A stretch of DNA of 64,000 nt, taken from NCBI GenBank assembly GCA_015680685.1, contig MNCI01007761.1, forward strand, positions 1-64,000, written 5' to 3'. The position numbers and the translations under genes are program-made. The notes below the pieces were generated by a model. That model saw nothing but the letters and a program-made list of their open reading frames with translations. It had not been told where the DNA came from and did not search any database. Every line of letters starts with the position of its first letter. Within the stretch, counting starts at the first letter, position 1. Source of the stretch: Gnetum montanum. Taxonomy: Eukaryota > Streptophyta > Gnetopsida > Gnetales > Gnetaceae. This document shows, one piece after another, positions 21,951 to 33,665 of the stretch.

Positions 21951-23936
21951 GAAATCCACCTTCTATACGAAGGCAGTCAAGTTACCATCCATGGTGATAA
22001 TGCTTCCTCTTCGAGTATCCACGACATAGACATGGCGCAAGTTTTAGAAGAAGAGTTTCTTGGTGGTACACCTATAACAACCAATAAAGTGCCTAAGGCT
22101 AATACACCCGAATGAGTGATTGAAGCCAATAGCTTCCAAGAGGATCCTAAGCCTTGCACAATCCCTAATCCATGCCCAGTTAAGAAGAAACTACATGACC
22201 ATGGAAAAGCCTTGGCCAAAAATATGAGTGCCTGCCTACCCTTTGCCTTCACTTGCCATGCATTTTTTACTTTTGTTTATATTGCACTAGCCTACGCATT
22301 TACATTTTTCCTACTTACTTAGATCAGGCATTTCATTTTGTTTACATATTGGTTTTACTTTTTTTATCAATCCATTTAGCTTACGCATTAGATCTAAAAA
22401 CATAAAAACTATAAAACATTAAACTACAAAAATAGATGACCCAAAAAGGCCTTAAACTAGTCTATGGCCCGGAATGACCTTAAACTATCACTTTTTACAT
22501 TTCTTTTCTTTCATTCATCCATTTTAACCTTGTTTACAACGTGTTTCTTGATGCTATTTTCTTTCTGGTTGATTTTTACAGGATTTTATAGACACACAGC
22601 ATGACTACTCATGCAACATTGCATCTTATACAAGCAAGGTAAGCACTTGTCCACTATGACTATAAACTAGCATAGCTCGTCCTTGGGTCATGACATTAAA
22701 TTGGCATAATAGCTCATCCTTGGGTCATGACATTAAACTAGCACAACAGTCATTATCCGCTACGACAGTAAACTAGCATCCAACAGTCTACTAGGACTAT
22801 AAACTAGCACATCACATTCTATGAGGACCTTAAAATAGGTTCATAGTCTACCAGGCCTTTAAACCGACATGTAGCTGATTAGATCTGAACACTTGCCATT
22901 GCTTTGGGACCACTTGCAGCATCTTCTCCCTAGCACTTTCACTGGCTTGCTAAGCACTTGTGACTGGCACAACATTTTACACATGCAACATCTTCATAGT
23001 TTGGCACCCATAGTGTATTCATAGTTTTGCACTTGCAGCATCTTCACATCTGGTATTTGCACTTGCATTTCACTTTTCGTGGTTTTCTTGTCCTCTTTGA
23101 GTTGTGTTTGTAGGATGAAGCTTAGGAGGAAGTTGTACAAAGGTGCATCTCATTACAACAGCAAGTTATCATGTTGCTTTGACGTGCATGACTAGACTAG
23201 TTGAACCACTCAAGAGTGCACATCCCCCTCATCCCTATTACAACATATGCACATCCATTTCTTCATTCCAATATCCTCTCATCCTCCTCATACTCATGAT
23301 TTCACACTCCTTTGATGCATATGCACTGTGACACACATGGCATTCCCTTTACATCAATTATAGAACTCATGGTTTATGTAACATAATTCATCCTATGGGG
23401 TGCCTCTGTTGCATGGTAAAGGCCTAAGAGGATGTAACATGAATCATCCTTGGGAGGAAACATCTATCCTATAGATGCAATATGATGCATAAAAAAAAAT
23501 ATCATCTTCTTAATGGCCAACTTGCAGTCAACATTCAGTAGTAAGCCGAACCCAAAGAAGGTTCACCACACAAAAAAAAACTCCAGCTTCACAATTGGCC
23601 CATCCTTGAATCAACTTTGACCCTCCTATGAGTACTCTGATCAAAGGTCAACATTTCAAGGGCAAGCTACTTCATGCCATGGTGACCATCAACCGTGCTG
23701 AATTTGCATTTTACATCATGATCCATTGTTTTCATTTCATTCCCATCATTTAAATTCCATCTCCCTAGCATTACTTATACCCCTTGTCCCCTAGCATAAC
23801 CTTATTCCCATAACACTATTGAGCATGGTAAAAAAACATCAGATCTTGTGCTAACAAATGACATTAGTGACATGTTTGCTATGGTGTTTTGTAATTCTTT
23901 GTCAATGTCTTTCAGGCCACTCCTCCAGATGTCAAC
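21951..23936 (+). other. Non-coding tail of element F with spacer repeats
   Basis: Holds no pol domain. 22440-22870 contains degenerate units with the core CCTTAAACTAG (reverse of CTAGTTTAAGG), about eight of them, as in the D spacer. The rest, including 22880-23930, shows no ORF with a recognisable domain. The part just before the polypurine tract matches the internal end of C (30923-30960). Confidence 0.65.
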
Positions 23937-23949
23937 AAAGAGGGGCCAT
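23937..23949 (+). other. Polypurine tract of element F
   Basis: AAAGAGGGGCCAT directly before the 3' LTR start TGAAACACC. Element C has AAAGAGGGACCAA at the same place. It primes plus-strand DNA synthesis. Confidence 0.75.
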
Positions 23950-24966
23950 TGAAACACCACAACATTTCAGGTCTCAACATCGCAACTGCAAATATGGATA
24001 AGTGTTACGTGTTGTTACGTGCTGCTACAGTGCGTTGCGTAGCACCTTGCTATGTTGCATAGTGTAGCGTAGCGTAGCACCCTACCACAGTGCGTAGCAT
24101 AGCACCTTGCTATGCTACATAGCCTAGCATAGCGTAGCACCTCGCTGTGCTACGCTGCATAGCATAGCACCTTACTACAGTGCATAGAGTAACACCTTGC
24201 TACAGTGCATTGTGTAATGCTATAGTGCAACACCAACACTACAGTGCAACGTAGCGCTATAGTGTCCCACCCACTGCACTGCCACGTGGCACCTGATCCA
24301 CATTTTGGGCTAACCCTAGCCCTATAAATACTTCTGTGATCCTTTTTTTAAGAAGAAAAATAGGAGAAAAAGAGGAGAGGCTTCAATTTCTTCACTGGCA
24401 AAGAAGTTGGCATTTCCATTTTGGCATTTGTCATTTTAGCATTTTGGCACTTAGCTCCGTGGGCAAACGAGACCCAGAGCACATCATACCAACACAGAGG
24501 CACAACTACATCACATGGTATACCATGAACACCAACCCAGGAAGCACAGTTTATCACAGTGAGCACCAGATTTCACAACATGACACCATCGAGGCTGTGA
24601 TCCCACTCCTACTATGCCTATTGTACACTTTTTATACCTATGCCCCTTTTCCAGGATGGTGCATCTTTCTATTCAAACTCTCTTTTTAGCTAATTACAGC
24701 ATTTATTTGGCATTGTTAAGCATTAAATTATGTTCATTGTCCCGTTACATACTTTAGCACGTTTTAACTGCTATGAACATTACGCTTTCTTTTATTGTTT
24801 GCAAAAGGGTTATTGTACACCAATTAAGTCCTTGTTTGATCAACCAGACTATTTAGGGCACCCTGAATCTGTTTTATCTTGCACAGTCCTCATGTGGATC
24901 CGGGGTTAAACTGTGTGCCTGAAGACCTCTTAGTGTTTCCAGCCACCGATGTTTTTTGTCGTTACA
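23950..24966 (+). repeat. 3' LTR of element F
   Basis: 1017 bp, TGAAACACC to GTTACA, partner of 17424-18494. TATAAATA at 24323-24330. The right-flank target copy CCAAG is 24967-24971. The open stretch 24336-24689 lies inside the LTR and is not a gene. Confidence 0.88.
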
Positions 24967-25331
24967 CCAAGGAAGGCTATCTGAGGTCAGAGTCCATCAA
25001 ATACAAAGATTTTTGGAGCAAGTTGACAAGGAGAAATGTGAGTTAAGGAAAAGAGAAAGTGTGAAGGAATATAATAGAGATCCTTTCCTCCAAAAGAAGG
25101 AAGTTAGATTTTATGAGGATGAAGAAGAGTCACCACTTGAAGAGATGGTGAATAGGAAGACTTTGCCCATCCAAAAATTTGCATCAAATGTATTGGCATA
25201 GGTAGATCAAATATGGAACCCCTGAGATGATAAATTTCAAACTGTTCTAAAAATAGTCAAGGAGTCTAGATAGCAAAGTAGTGACCAAGAGAGAAGGAAA
25301 AAGAAAGAAGTTGAGTATGTGTGTAACAAGG
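24967..25331 (+). pseudogene. gag: Gag part of Athila-like element B (piece 2)
   Basis: Continues B gag after insertion F. It matches A minus strand 36770-36410 (Lys/Glu-rich segment with LEEMVNRKTLPIQKFAS and RDPFLQKKEVRFYEDEEES). It is cut at 25331 by insertion A, inside the sequence that in A reads CATAACAAAGGTAAGGG. Confidence 0.8.
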
Positions 25332-26115
25332 TGATGAGCGATGAGGTACCCCTATGTCCAACCATACAAATATGAGCATTTACATGTGATCCAATCAAAC
25401 TCCAAGGACTAAGTGCTTATGCACTTATATAGAACAAGGATGGATTATGTAATCGTTGTCTTCCCAAGCTTACTTGTAAGGCATAATTGTATGGTTAAGT
25501 AATCTTGAGGTATATGATTTTTATGCGCTTTTTTATGTTTTATGTTCCTGGTGCTTGAAGCGGAGGAATGAAATAATCTAATAACTAACTTGATTCAACT
25601 AGTAACTATTCTCTAGCTAGTCCTAACACCAACATCCATTCCCACTTGCCACACACATCTTGAACCAATGTAACACTACTGGAATTACCAAATGCTAGTC
25701 ATTATTGGTTACAAAGTGTTCCATGTATGCTTGAAGTGGTTGTACTGAGTGTGCTTACTTGTTGAAAATTAACAAGTCTATAACAACATAAATTCACTAA
25801 TGAAAGTATTAAATAATTGTAAATAACATTAAATGCAATAATAAGCTATTCTGAATGTTACAAGGTTTATCACAAAGTTCATCTTTATTTCTAAACACAA
25901 GGTGTGCTCAGGTACACAATGCTCAAATAAAGATCTATTCACTTTATGACTTCTACTGTGGGCACTTAGAAATAATTCTAACTCTAGAAAGGAAAAACTG
26001 CAAGAGTTCAGGTAAGGGACTAAGAAAACTACTGTCAAAACAAAGTGCCTCAATATCTTATTTATAGGCAACGAGATAGGTTCCTATATTGGGTGTCTGA
26101 TATCATGGCTCATCA
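25332..26115 (-). repeat. 3' LTR of element A
   Basis: 784 bp with terminal inverted repeat TGATGAGC and GCTCATCA. The TATA box on the minus strand (TATAAATA) is at 26059-26066. The short ORFs at 25829-26071 are chance products of the LTR. Confidence 0.85.
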
Positions 26116-28190
26116 TACCCCCATGAATGAATGAGAGATCTTCCTCAAGTTCCTTATAAAATATTGGAAAGGTATGGGATTATTGACTAAACGACAATTT
26201 GACAGATTTAAGTGCCTAGTGAACGAATCAAGAAACATATTATATCATTGATGTTCACAACCATTGTGGTGAACATTGTACATAGATGACATCTAGAACT
26301 TTATTTGACAACTTGGAGAGAGAGAGGGAGAGAGAAAGAAAATAAGGAGCATTGCTACCGATGTCAAAATTATGCACACTATTGTTCATCCATGGTCACA
26401 AGATTAAGCATCTTCTTTACATAAATGCTCTAGCTCTAGTCCATCCTGAGTGCTCCCTTCTATCCTAGTCCATTATTTATGTGATCACCATTTACACACA
26501 CAACACAGTAATGAATTAGCAAGGATAGATAAGATATAATGTGATTGATACCTTGCCTTGATATGAAGAACACTGGCTTGGTTCTAGGTATGGTAGATAC
26601 TAGGTTAGAGGTTTATAACTAATGACTACCCAAGCTGTAGGGGTGAGATAAGTAATGGAATGGAAAACTTTGTGACAGGGCCCCCATGACTAAGAGCAAA
26701 TCTCTAGCAGCAATAGGGTGGAAAACTTAAAGAACAAGAAATATGAGAGAAATAACATTGGTGAAGCCAATAAAACAAAAGCAAAAATGGATGTCATTGA
26801 TGGGGTGAAACGCGAAATAGTTGATTGTAAGAAATGTTTAATGGAAAGAGATTAACAATTGCACTAAAAAGGAATGCTAGTGGGTCCTTCCCAAAGTAGG
26901 CTCATGCTTGTTATGCCTTGAAAAATCCACAAACCAAAGAGTCTGTAGGCTCTAGGAATGACATTTGGGACAATGGTTAAGGACTTACCCATAGGAATTT
27001 ACCAAAGAATAACAATGTGTAAACTAGGATATAGCCTAATTATAAAATCAACAATGAGGTGAAATATGGAAAGAAATATGGAAAGAGAGGATGGAATGGA
27101 ATGGAATCCCAAAATTAAGGTTTTGTAAAGTCCTGTTTGTAGTATGTGATTAAGGTGATTTAATAAAATTCAGCCTAAATCTAGATGAAAACTAACCACA
27201 TCTAGTGACCTCGTATCAACACACTTGACCAATACATCCTCTTGAAGCAACAAGACTGCTTTCATAGAGCCACCACCATTCCAACAAGAGAAGGATAGAG
27301 AAGAAAGAAGTGAAAAAGGGCCTTAGTTAGAGGGAACCTTCAGGCATGGGTAACACATCTTTCCAATGCCATAACCAGTGCCTATAGCCCATGTTACTTT
27401 ATTATGTCTAAGCAGTGTGCTTTGAATCTCCACCAGATTTTTTTAAAGTCAGAACCACACCATGCAAGGACTTATTTGATTTAGTAAACTTCTTGATATT
27501 GGTCAATAGTGGAATGGTGAAAAACCTATGAAAAACATCCAAGTACCCAAGAGAATAGCTAGCACAAATGTGTTGAATCCTCTTGAAGTCACACCCTTTT
27601 CCATCCAACTGAATATTTCCTTGGTTTGAAGAATACTAAGCCACTAATTCATTAATAAGTTTACTTAGAGAAAGGGACAATACATTTCTAAAACAAAGGG
27701 AGACCATGGAGTTGAATGGATGAATGGATGACATGGACTCATTGCCTATTTTATCAAAAGAAATCATATCTTAGCATCAACATTGAAGGTCAAAGGCAAA
27801 AACCAACATTTAGCAATCAACACCATTATAGTACAATCCATCATCATGAGCACTTATTATGTGATGAGTGAGAATAAATCAAACAAAATGTATTAGAGAA
27901 ATAAATTAAATATGAAAGATGTGTAATGATGGTGTAAAACAAAAACAAGTAAATATGAAAGATGTGTAAAACAAAAACAAAAAGATGAAAGAAACTAAGG
28001 GCTTAAAATGGTTAGCATTGGTGGCCATCTCCCCCACAACTGAGTTGGAAGGAGGAGATCCAAAATAATGAGCAAGGTTGTCCATTAACAAAGGTAGTGT
28101 TAGTACTAGTCATTTTAGATTCATGGAAAGGTTTAGTGTGCTGGATGTTGACTAATAATTTCCTATCTAGGCTTTCAAGTTTATACATCA
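26116..28190 (-). other. Non-coding tail of element A
   Basis: Lies between the end of integrase and the 3' LTR. A polypurine tract candidate (ATGGGGGTA, minus strand) is at 26116-26125. The part 27900-27500 matches B at 46650-46960, so it is element-specific sequence. I see no domain in its short ORFs. Confidence 0.65.
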
Positions 28191-28199
28191 TCATGGCTT

Positions 28200-29255
28200 C
28201 TAAAGGAAAAGTTTCATGAATCTTCCCACCATGTTTGAAATTTATTTCATTGTCGCAAATGTGCAGGATTCCAATAAAGAACCTTATCTCCTGGTTGGTA
28301 TGTAACTTTCCTAATCCTTAGGTCATGATGTTGCTTGTTGAAGGCCATGTGCAATTCGTTGGATGACAAGGCAGCTAATTGATTTTTATCTAGCAAGTTA
28401 AGGTTCATCAACCATTCTTTCTATGCTAGATTAAGGTCAAGGTTGAGGTCACATGTTGTAGATAGTGTATGGAGTTGGAAATTTTTTATACACTAACTCT
28501 TAGCGAGAATAGCCTACAGGGAGTTTCCATGTGGAGTAGTATGCCCAAAGATCACTATTTAGTTTGGCACTCCAATCTCGCCTATATTTTCTAATGGTCC
28601 ATGTAAATATTTTTTTGATCTTCCTATTAGTGACTTTAGCCTGACCATTTTCTTGAGGATGATATGGTGTAGTCAATTTATGCTCAACTCCTAAGTGTTG
28701 CATCAACTTTCAAAAAGTCACACTTGTAAAATGTGTGCCATTATTAGAAATAAGTTCATGAGGCATGCCAAACCTTTTTATGATTTGTTGTTAAAAAAAT
28801 CATGCAGAAATAGAGGATGTATAGTTAGTAATAGTGGTTGCTTCTAACCACTTCGTAAAATAGTCAACAACAATAACAATGTAGGCTTTTTCATTGAATA
28901 TTGGTGTAGTAGGCCCCATAAAATCAATACCCCATATTTTAAAGGGTTTTAAAGGTTGAATCCATTGATGTGGACCCTCCATTCTAGTAGTCATTCTCCC
29001 ATCATGTTGGTAGTGCTTACAAGATTGGACAAAATGATGAGCGTCTCGGAACAATGTAGGCCAATAATATCCTGCAAGCAAGATTTTAATGGCTATTCAT
29101 CTCCCAACATAATGACCCCCACAAGGACCCTCATGAGCATCTTGGAGAACTCGCAACTGATTTACATCTGAAACACACCATCAAACCAAGCCATCAGAAC
29201 ATATCCTATAAAGGTGATCGGTGATTTCCATGAAATATTTGGCTGGGTGAAGAAA
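28200..29255 (-). pseudogene. pol: Integrase of element A, catalytic residues lost
   Basis: Order on the minus strand: zinc-binding region (GYYWPTLFRDAHHFVQSCKH, 29070), core with IWGIDFMGP (first Asp), VVDYFTKWLEA, then SNNGTHFTS (about 28750) and ENGQAKVTNRK (about 28660). In B the last two read FDNGTHFTG and NGQAEVTNRK. So A has lost the second Asp (to Asn) and the Glu (to Lys) of the DDE triad. Stops occur as well. Confidence 0.85.
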
Positions 29256-29661
29256 CTATTGTTTCTTTTTAACATATAGCCCTTGTGGTGTTTCTTGTGT
29301 GAGAAGATAGGTAAGAATGCTACTATACCAATTTGTATCTATGGTTAATTTATTGTTTATTACACCTGCAAAGAGGAGTTCATCAAGGAAGTAGTTAGAG
29401 ATTGGATATTCATCCTCTTTTTTGTCCCATTGTAACTGAGATAAATGATTACCAACCACATTCTCGATGCCTTTACGATCAATCATTGTAAGATCATGAG
29501 CCACCATATGATGCAAGGGCTCACCATTGGTTTATTCATTAGGAACTAAATTGCACTATGATAAGTGTGTACAAATATATTATAGCCTAATACATAGTGC
29601 CTAAATTTCCTAGTGCAAATACCACGACCATTAACTCTTTTTCTATTGTGGTGTAGTTGAG
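29256..29661 (-). pseudogene. pol: RNase H C-terminal part of element A
   Basis: Contains DLTMIDRKGIENVVGNHLSQL, the conserved end of Ty3/gypsy RNase H before integrase, and upstream a block matching B 44850-44940. The N-terminal half is at 33666-33840, beyond insertion C. Confidence 0.75.
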
Positions 29662-29666
29662 CTATG
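29662..29666. other. Target-site duplication of C (left)
   Basis: CTATG, repeated at 33661-33665. Joining the flanks restores the sequence seen uninterrupted in B near 44830. Confidence 0.85.
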
Positions 29667-30922
29667 TGTACCGTCCTAAATCGTTGGTGTAAGGCTAGAA
29701 GGGAAACAAACACCGAGAGATCGCTGGGCAGCCACAGCTGATCCTACCTTCACCTGAGGGCAAGCTGGAAAAGTAAACGAAGGTAGAGTGCCTTGGATGG
29801 TCTACACGTAAATCAACCAAGGACTTCCCTGAGTGTAAGCTATGGCTAGAGCTGGGGTTATCGTAAATGGTATGTAAACGAAATGCAAATGGCGATACGA
29901 AATGTAAATAAAGTGTACTGAATTATGAATGAAGTATGAACAAAGTTATATTTTTAACGCATAAACAAAACTAAACAATGTAAATGGGAGGCAATAATGA
30001 AATTGTATTATATANNNNNNNNNNNNNNNNNNNNNNNNNNNNNNNNNNNNNNNNNNNNNNNNNNNNNNNNNNNNNNNNNNNNNNNNNNNNNNNNNNNNNN
30101 NNNNNNNNNNNNNNCTTTTGCTTTGCTTCTTTTGCTTCTCCCAGTTTGTGTGAATTGATAGGGTATTTATAGGGTTGGGCTAGGGTTTGGCTAGGGTTTT
30201 CTTTGACCAAGTTCAATGTATTTTATAACTTGTGGGTCATTCAAGCCCATAAAAAATATACAAATTAGAAATACAAGCCCTCAAGCGATAAAAAAATATT
30301 TAAAATTTAAAAAGATTAGCTCCAACTCTGGCCCGCTTGGAAAAATTATATTTATTTTTTTTTTGCTGAATATTTGGCCTAATTTTGCATGGACTTTCAT
30401 ATCCCTTTGCCATTTTACAAATTTCTTGAAAGAGAAAATCAAGAAGGATTAACACCAGCTCGCTTGTCTAGCATCCAGTGTGACTTGCAGTGTGACCTGT
30501 AGTGTGACCTCCAAAACTTGCAATTTTGGGCTGAAATCTGGAATTTCTAAAGGCTGGGACCCATAATTATCAATAGTGAACCTTGAGGATGACTTACACC
30601 CTTAAAATCAAGTCATTTTAGCTCAGTTTTGGGGCTCTAAAAATTCGTGACGCTGATCCTTACGTTGTGCAGCATCTGAAAAAGTAACCAAAGTGTACTT
30701 AGCCAAAACCAAACATTTTGAACTTGAAACTTTTGATTCTGGATGCTAGAAGTTGGTGCATTTTCTTGTGGGCCCTGGGGGGACCTTGCCTGTTGAATCA
30801 TGGACCATCAGGGGCTGTTTCGGAGGCCTCCAAGTTTGGTCACGATGTACTCATGTTGGGCAGCAGCATGACCTAGCTTGATTCTTGTCTGAAAGTGCTA
30901 GGCCAAAATTAGTGGTGTTTCA
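29667..30922 (-). repeat. Downstream (3') LTR of element C
   Basis: 1256 positions including 100 N. 30194-30922 matches 32925-33660 at roughly 96%. A minus-strand TATAAATA lies at 30164-30171. The adjacent polypurine tract AAAGAGGGACCAA (minus strand, 30923-30935) fixes the orientation. Confidence 0.8.
30015..30114. other. Sequence gap (100 N)
   Basis: One hundred unknown bases inside the C LTR, probably a scaffold join of conventional length. Two apparent ORFs crossing it are artefacts. Confidence 0.95.
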
Positions 30923-32236
30923 TTGGTCCCTCTTTATTGACGTCTGGAGGAATCCACCCGAGAGGCGTCGACAAAGAAGTGCAAAACACCATGAGCAATA
31001 AAGCATCAAACATTAACTGTCGGCCCTTGGCTGGGTGTCATCGCACCATTTTTAAAAGTACATGGGATTTGAGGGAATGTGGTTCAAGATGCAAGGGAAT
31101 CAGTTGTAACTAGGGAAGCTAGGAGGTTAAGGGCTATGATTACTGCTGGGATTTGTGGGAGAGGAATGTTCTCTTGTGCACAAGTTATGTCATTGGTCCT
31201 TGTCAATAGCTAGGTTTTTAGCAGACTTAGAACCAAGACATAGGAGGTGCGTTCTTTGGAGAAACGGGACTCTTATAGATTATTTGCGATGCCCATTGTA
31301 AACAGCCAAAGTCACGCAATGATGTACAACATGGTCTCTTTGAGACACAAGTGTAACTATTTTTCAAGACAATTGCCTTCTCACCTGGGGCTTGTATGAG
31401 AATGGCCAATAGTCTTTTGTTTATGATGTCAACGGGGTCTTAAAGACCTTTTCCATGCATTTTTCTCTTTGACCCTTTTTTTGTTCTATTTTTTTTCTTT
31501 TTTTGGTCTTTTTGAAGGAGCTTTCTTTTTGTGCTATGCTCATGTTTTGGCACTTGCATTTTGCATCATGTACTGTGTATCATGTTTTGTGTCGCAACTG
31601 CTTAGAGAGTTACAGTGTGCAACAATGTATCAAGAGTTTTGTGGTGAGCATAATGTATTAAGGAGATATAATTGGATAGGATAAAGGATCATGATGGGGA
31701 ATAGGGATTGTATTAGGAGTCGGGAATGTACTTATGAAGGAATTGATTAACCCAATCGCGTGCGTTAGGAAAAATGTGATACCTTGTCATCATGATGAAG
31801 TGCATCTATGCACGAACGCCTCAGAAGTGTCATCCTGCAAACACAACTCCAAGAAGACAAGAAAACCAAAAATGAAACAGTCAGCTAAACACTTTAAACA
31901 AGGAGATGGAGTCACCACGTGCAGCTTTCAAAGCAAAAAAAATCATGCACAGCATCAATTTCATTAGGCCCCATGGGATGAATCATGCAACAAGTGTTTG
32001 TGGAACAAAAACAGCCAACTGCACCAACAGATCCTTTCCAATTTTTCCTAGTCATCAATGATGTTGCTAGTTTATAGTCTTAGTGGATTGTTGTGGATTA
32101 GTTTCACGTCATAACCCCTTGGACGGTCCCAGTTTAGCATTGTAGCAGACGGTACATTGCTAGTTTATAGTCATGGCGAACTATGAAGAGGCAAACTAGT
32201 TCCCTATCTCTGACTATGAACTTGGTCAGAGATTGT
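30923..32236 (-). other. Internal non-coding region of element C
   Basis: Corresponds to the tail of F (about 22700-23949). It has GGGATGAATCATGC-like sequence near 31975, CTAGTTTATAGTC repeats at 32060-32180 and the polypurine tract at the low end. The ORFs at 31469-31684 and 31734-31967 have no recognisable domain. Confidence 0.6.
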
Positions 32237-32898
32237 AAAGAAAGCTCACATTCCCTGGTCCATTCAAAGGGTATGTCTTTCTTTGTTAATTCTACCAATG
32301 GTTTTGTAATCTTCAAAATGTTCTCAATGAAGCATTTATAATAGCTAGTATGTCCAAGGAATGATTGGATATCTTTTATGATTTTAGGTCAACGAGTGAT
32401 TTCTTGGATGACTTTAATCTTTTTGAGATCTACCTCTATCCCTGTTTGTGAAATATTATGCCCTAACACAATGCCTTCTTGGAACATTAAATGGCTTTTT
32501 TGCAAATTGAGCCTTAAGTTAGTTTCTACACATTGTTTCAGTACTTGTTCTAATCAGTCCAATGCTTGTTCGAAGTCTACTTCGTAGGTGGAGAAATCAT
32601 CCATAAAGCCCTCCACGCCATTCCCTATTTTCTATTGAAATATACTTAGAACCAAATATTCAAATGTTGCTAGGGCATTGCACAAGCCAAATGGCATCTA
32701 CCTATATGCAAATGTCCCCCAAGGACTTTTGAATGTAGTCTTGGCTTGGTATTCTTGTGCTATTTGAATTTGATTATATCCACTATAATCATCTAGAAAA
32801 CTATAGTAGCGCTACCCTGCAATGGTCTCTAAGACTTGGTCGATGAATGGCAATGGGAAATGGTCTTTAAATGTTGCCATGTTTAGTAGTCTAAAGTC
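32237..32898 (-). pseudogene. Ectopic 662-bp copy of A reverse transcriptase inside C
   Basis: Same length, no indels, and about ten differences (roughly 98.5% identity) compared with 33842-34503 of A. It encodes the same RT palm region (GFMDDFSTYE area) with the same stops. It replaces the half LTR, primer site and gag of C. It joins at 32898 to a 22-base piece (32900-32921) that matches A at about 29396-29417, then to the C LTR at about 32925. Confidence 0.8.
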
Positions 32899-32924
32899 AT
32901 AGATTGGATATTCATCCTCTTCAT

Positions 32925-33660
32925 AGGTTTTCTTTGACCAAGTTCAATGTATTTTACAACTTGTGGGTTATTCAAGCCCATAAAAAATATACAAATTAGA
33001 AATACAAGCCCTCAAGCGATAAAAAAAAATTAAAAAATTTAAAAAGATTAGCTCCAAATCTGGCCCACTTGGAAAAATTATATTTCTTTTTTTTCTTTTT
33101 TGCTGAATATTTGGCCTGATTTTACATGGACTTTCATATCCCTTTTCCATTTTATAGATTTCTTGAAAAAGAAAATCAAGAAGGATTAACACCGCCTCGC
33201 TTGTCTAGCATCCAGCGTGACTTTGTAGTGTGACCTGCAGTGTGACCTCCAAAACTTGCAATTTTGGGCTGAAATCTGGAATTTCTGAAGGCTGGGACCT
33301 ATAGTTATCAATAGTGAACCTTGAGGATGACTTACACCCTTAAAATCAAGTCATTTTGGCTCATTTTTGGAGCTCTAAAAATTGGTGATGCTGATCCTTA
33401 TGCTGTGCAGCGTCTGAAAAAGTAACCAAAGTGTACTTAGCCAAAACCAAAAATTTTGAACCTGAAACTTTTGATTCTAGATGCTGAAAGTTGGTGCATT
33501 TGCTTGTGGGCCCCGGGGGGACCTTTCCTATTGAATCATGGACCATTGGGGGCTATTTCGGAGGCCTCCAAGTTTGGTCACGATGTACTCATGTTGGGTA
33601 GCAGCATGACTTAGCTTGATTCTTATCTGAAAGTGCTAGGCCAAAATTAGTGGTGTTTCA
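32925..33660 (-). repeat. Upstream LTR of C, U3 half only
   Basis: 736 bp matching 30194-30922. The half beyond the TATA region is missing. It ends at the CTATG target copy 33661-33665. Confidence 0.8.
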
Positions 33661-33665
33661 CTATG

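Larger units (their letters stand above)
17424..24966 (+). mobile_element. Element F: Tat-type LTR element with gag-protease only
   Basis: Complete insertion of 7543 bp with two LTRs, primer site, gag, protease, spacer repeats and polypurine tract, but no RT, RNase H or integrase. Flanks are CCATG on the left and CCAAG on the right, a 5-bp target duplication with one change. The uninterrupted target is preserved in element A at 36760-36775 (minus strand, TTATGCCCAAGGAAGG). The order equals that of D without pol, so F would depend on enzymes of another element, or it lost pol. Confidence 0.88.
29667..33660 (-). mobile_element. Element C: rearranged Tat-type non-autonomous LTR element
   Basis: Bounded by a perfect CTATG duplication. 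In element orientation it starts TGAAACACCACTAATTTTGG at 33660 and ends GGACGGTACA at 29667. The downstream LTR is complete apart from the sequence gap. The upstream LTR is only half present (32925-33660), and its remainder plus primer site and gag is replaced by a copy of A RT sequence. The internal part 30923-32236 has the F-type polypurine tract and spacer repeats. No element-own coding domain is present. Confidence 0.8.

Noticed and set aside
29971-30216. ORFs crossing the 100-N gap
   Set aside because: Their frame depends on unknown bases and an arbitrary gap length.
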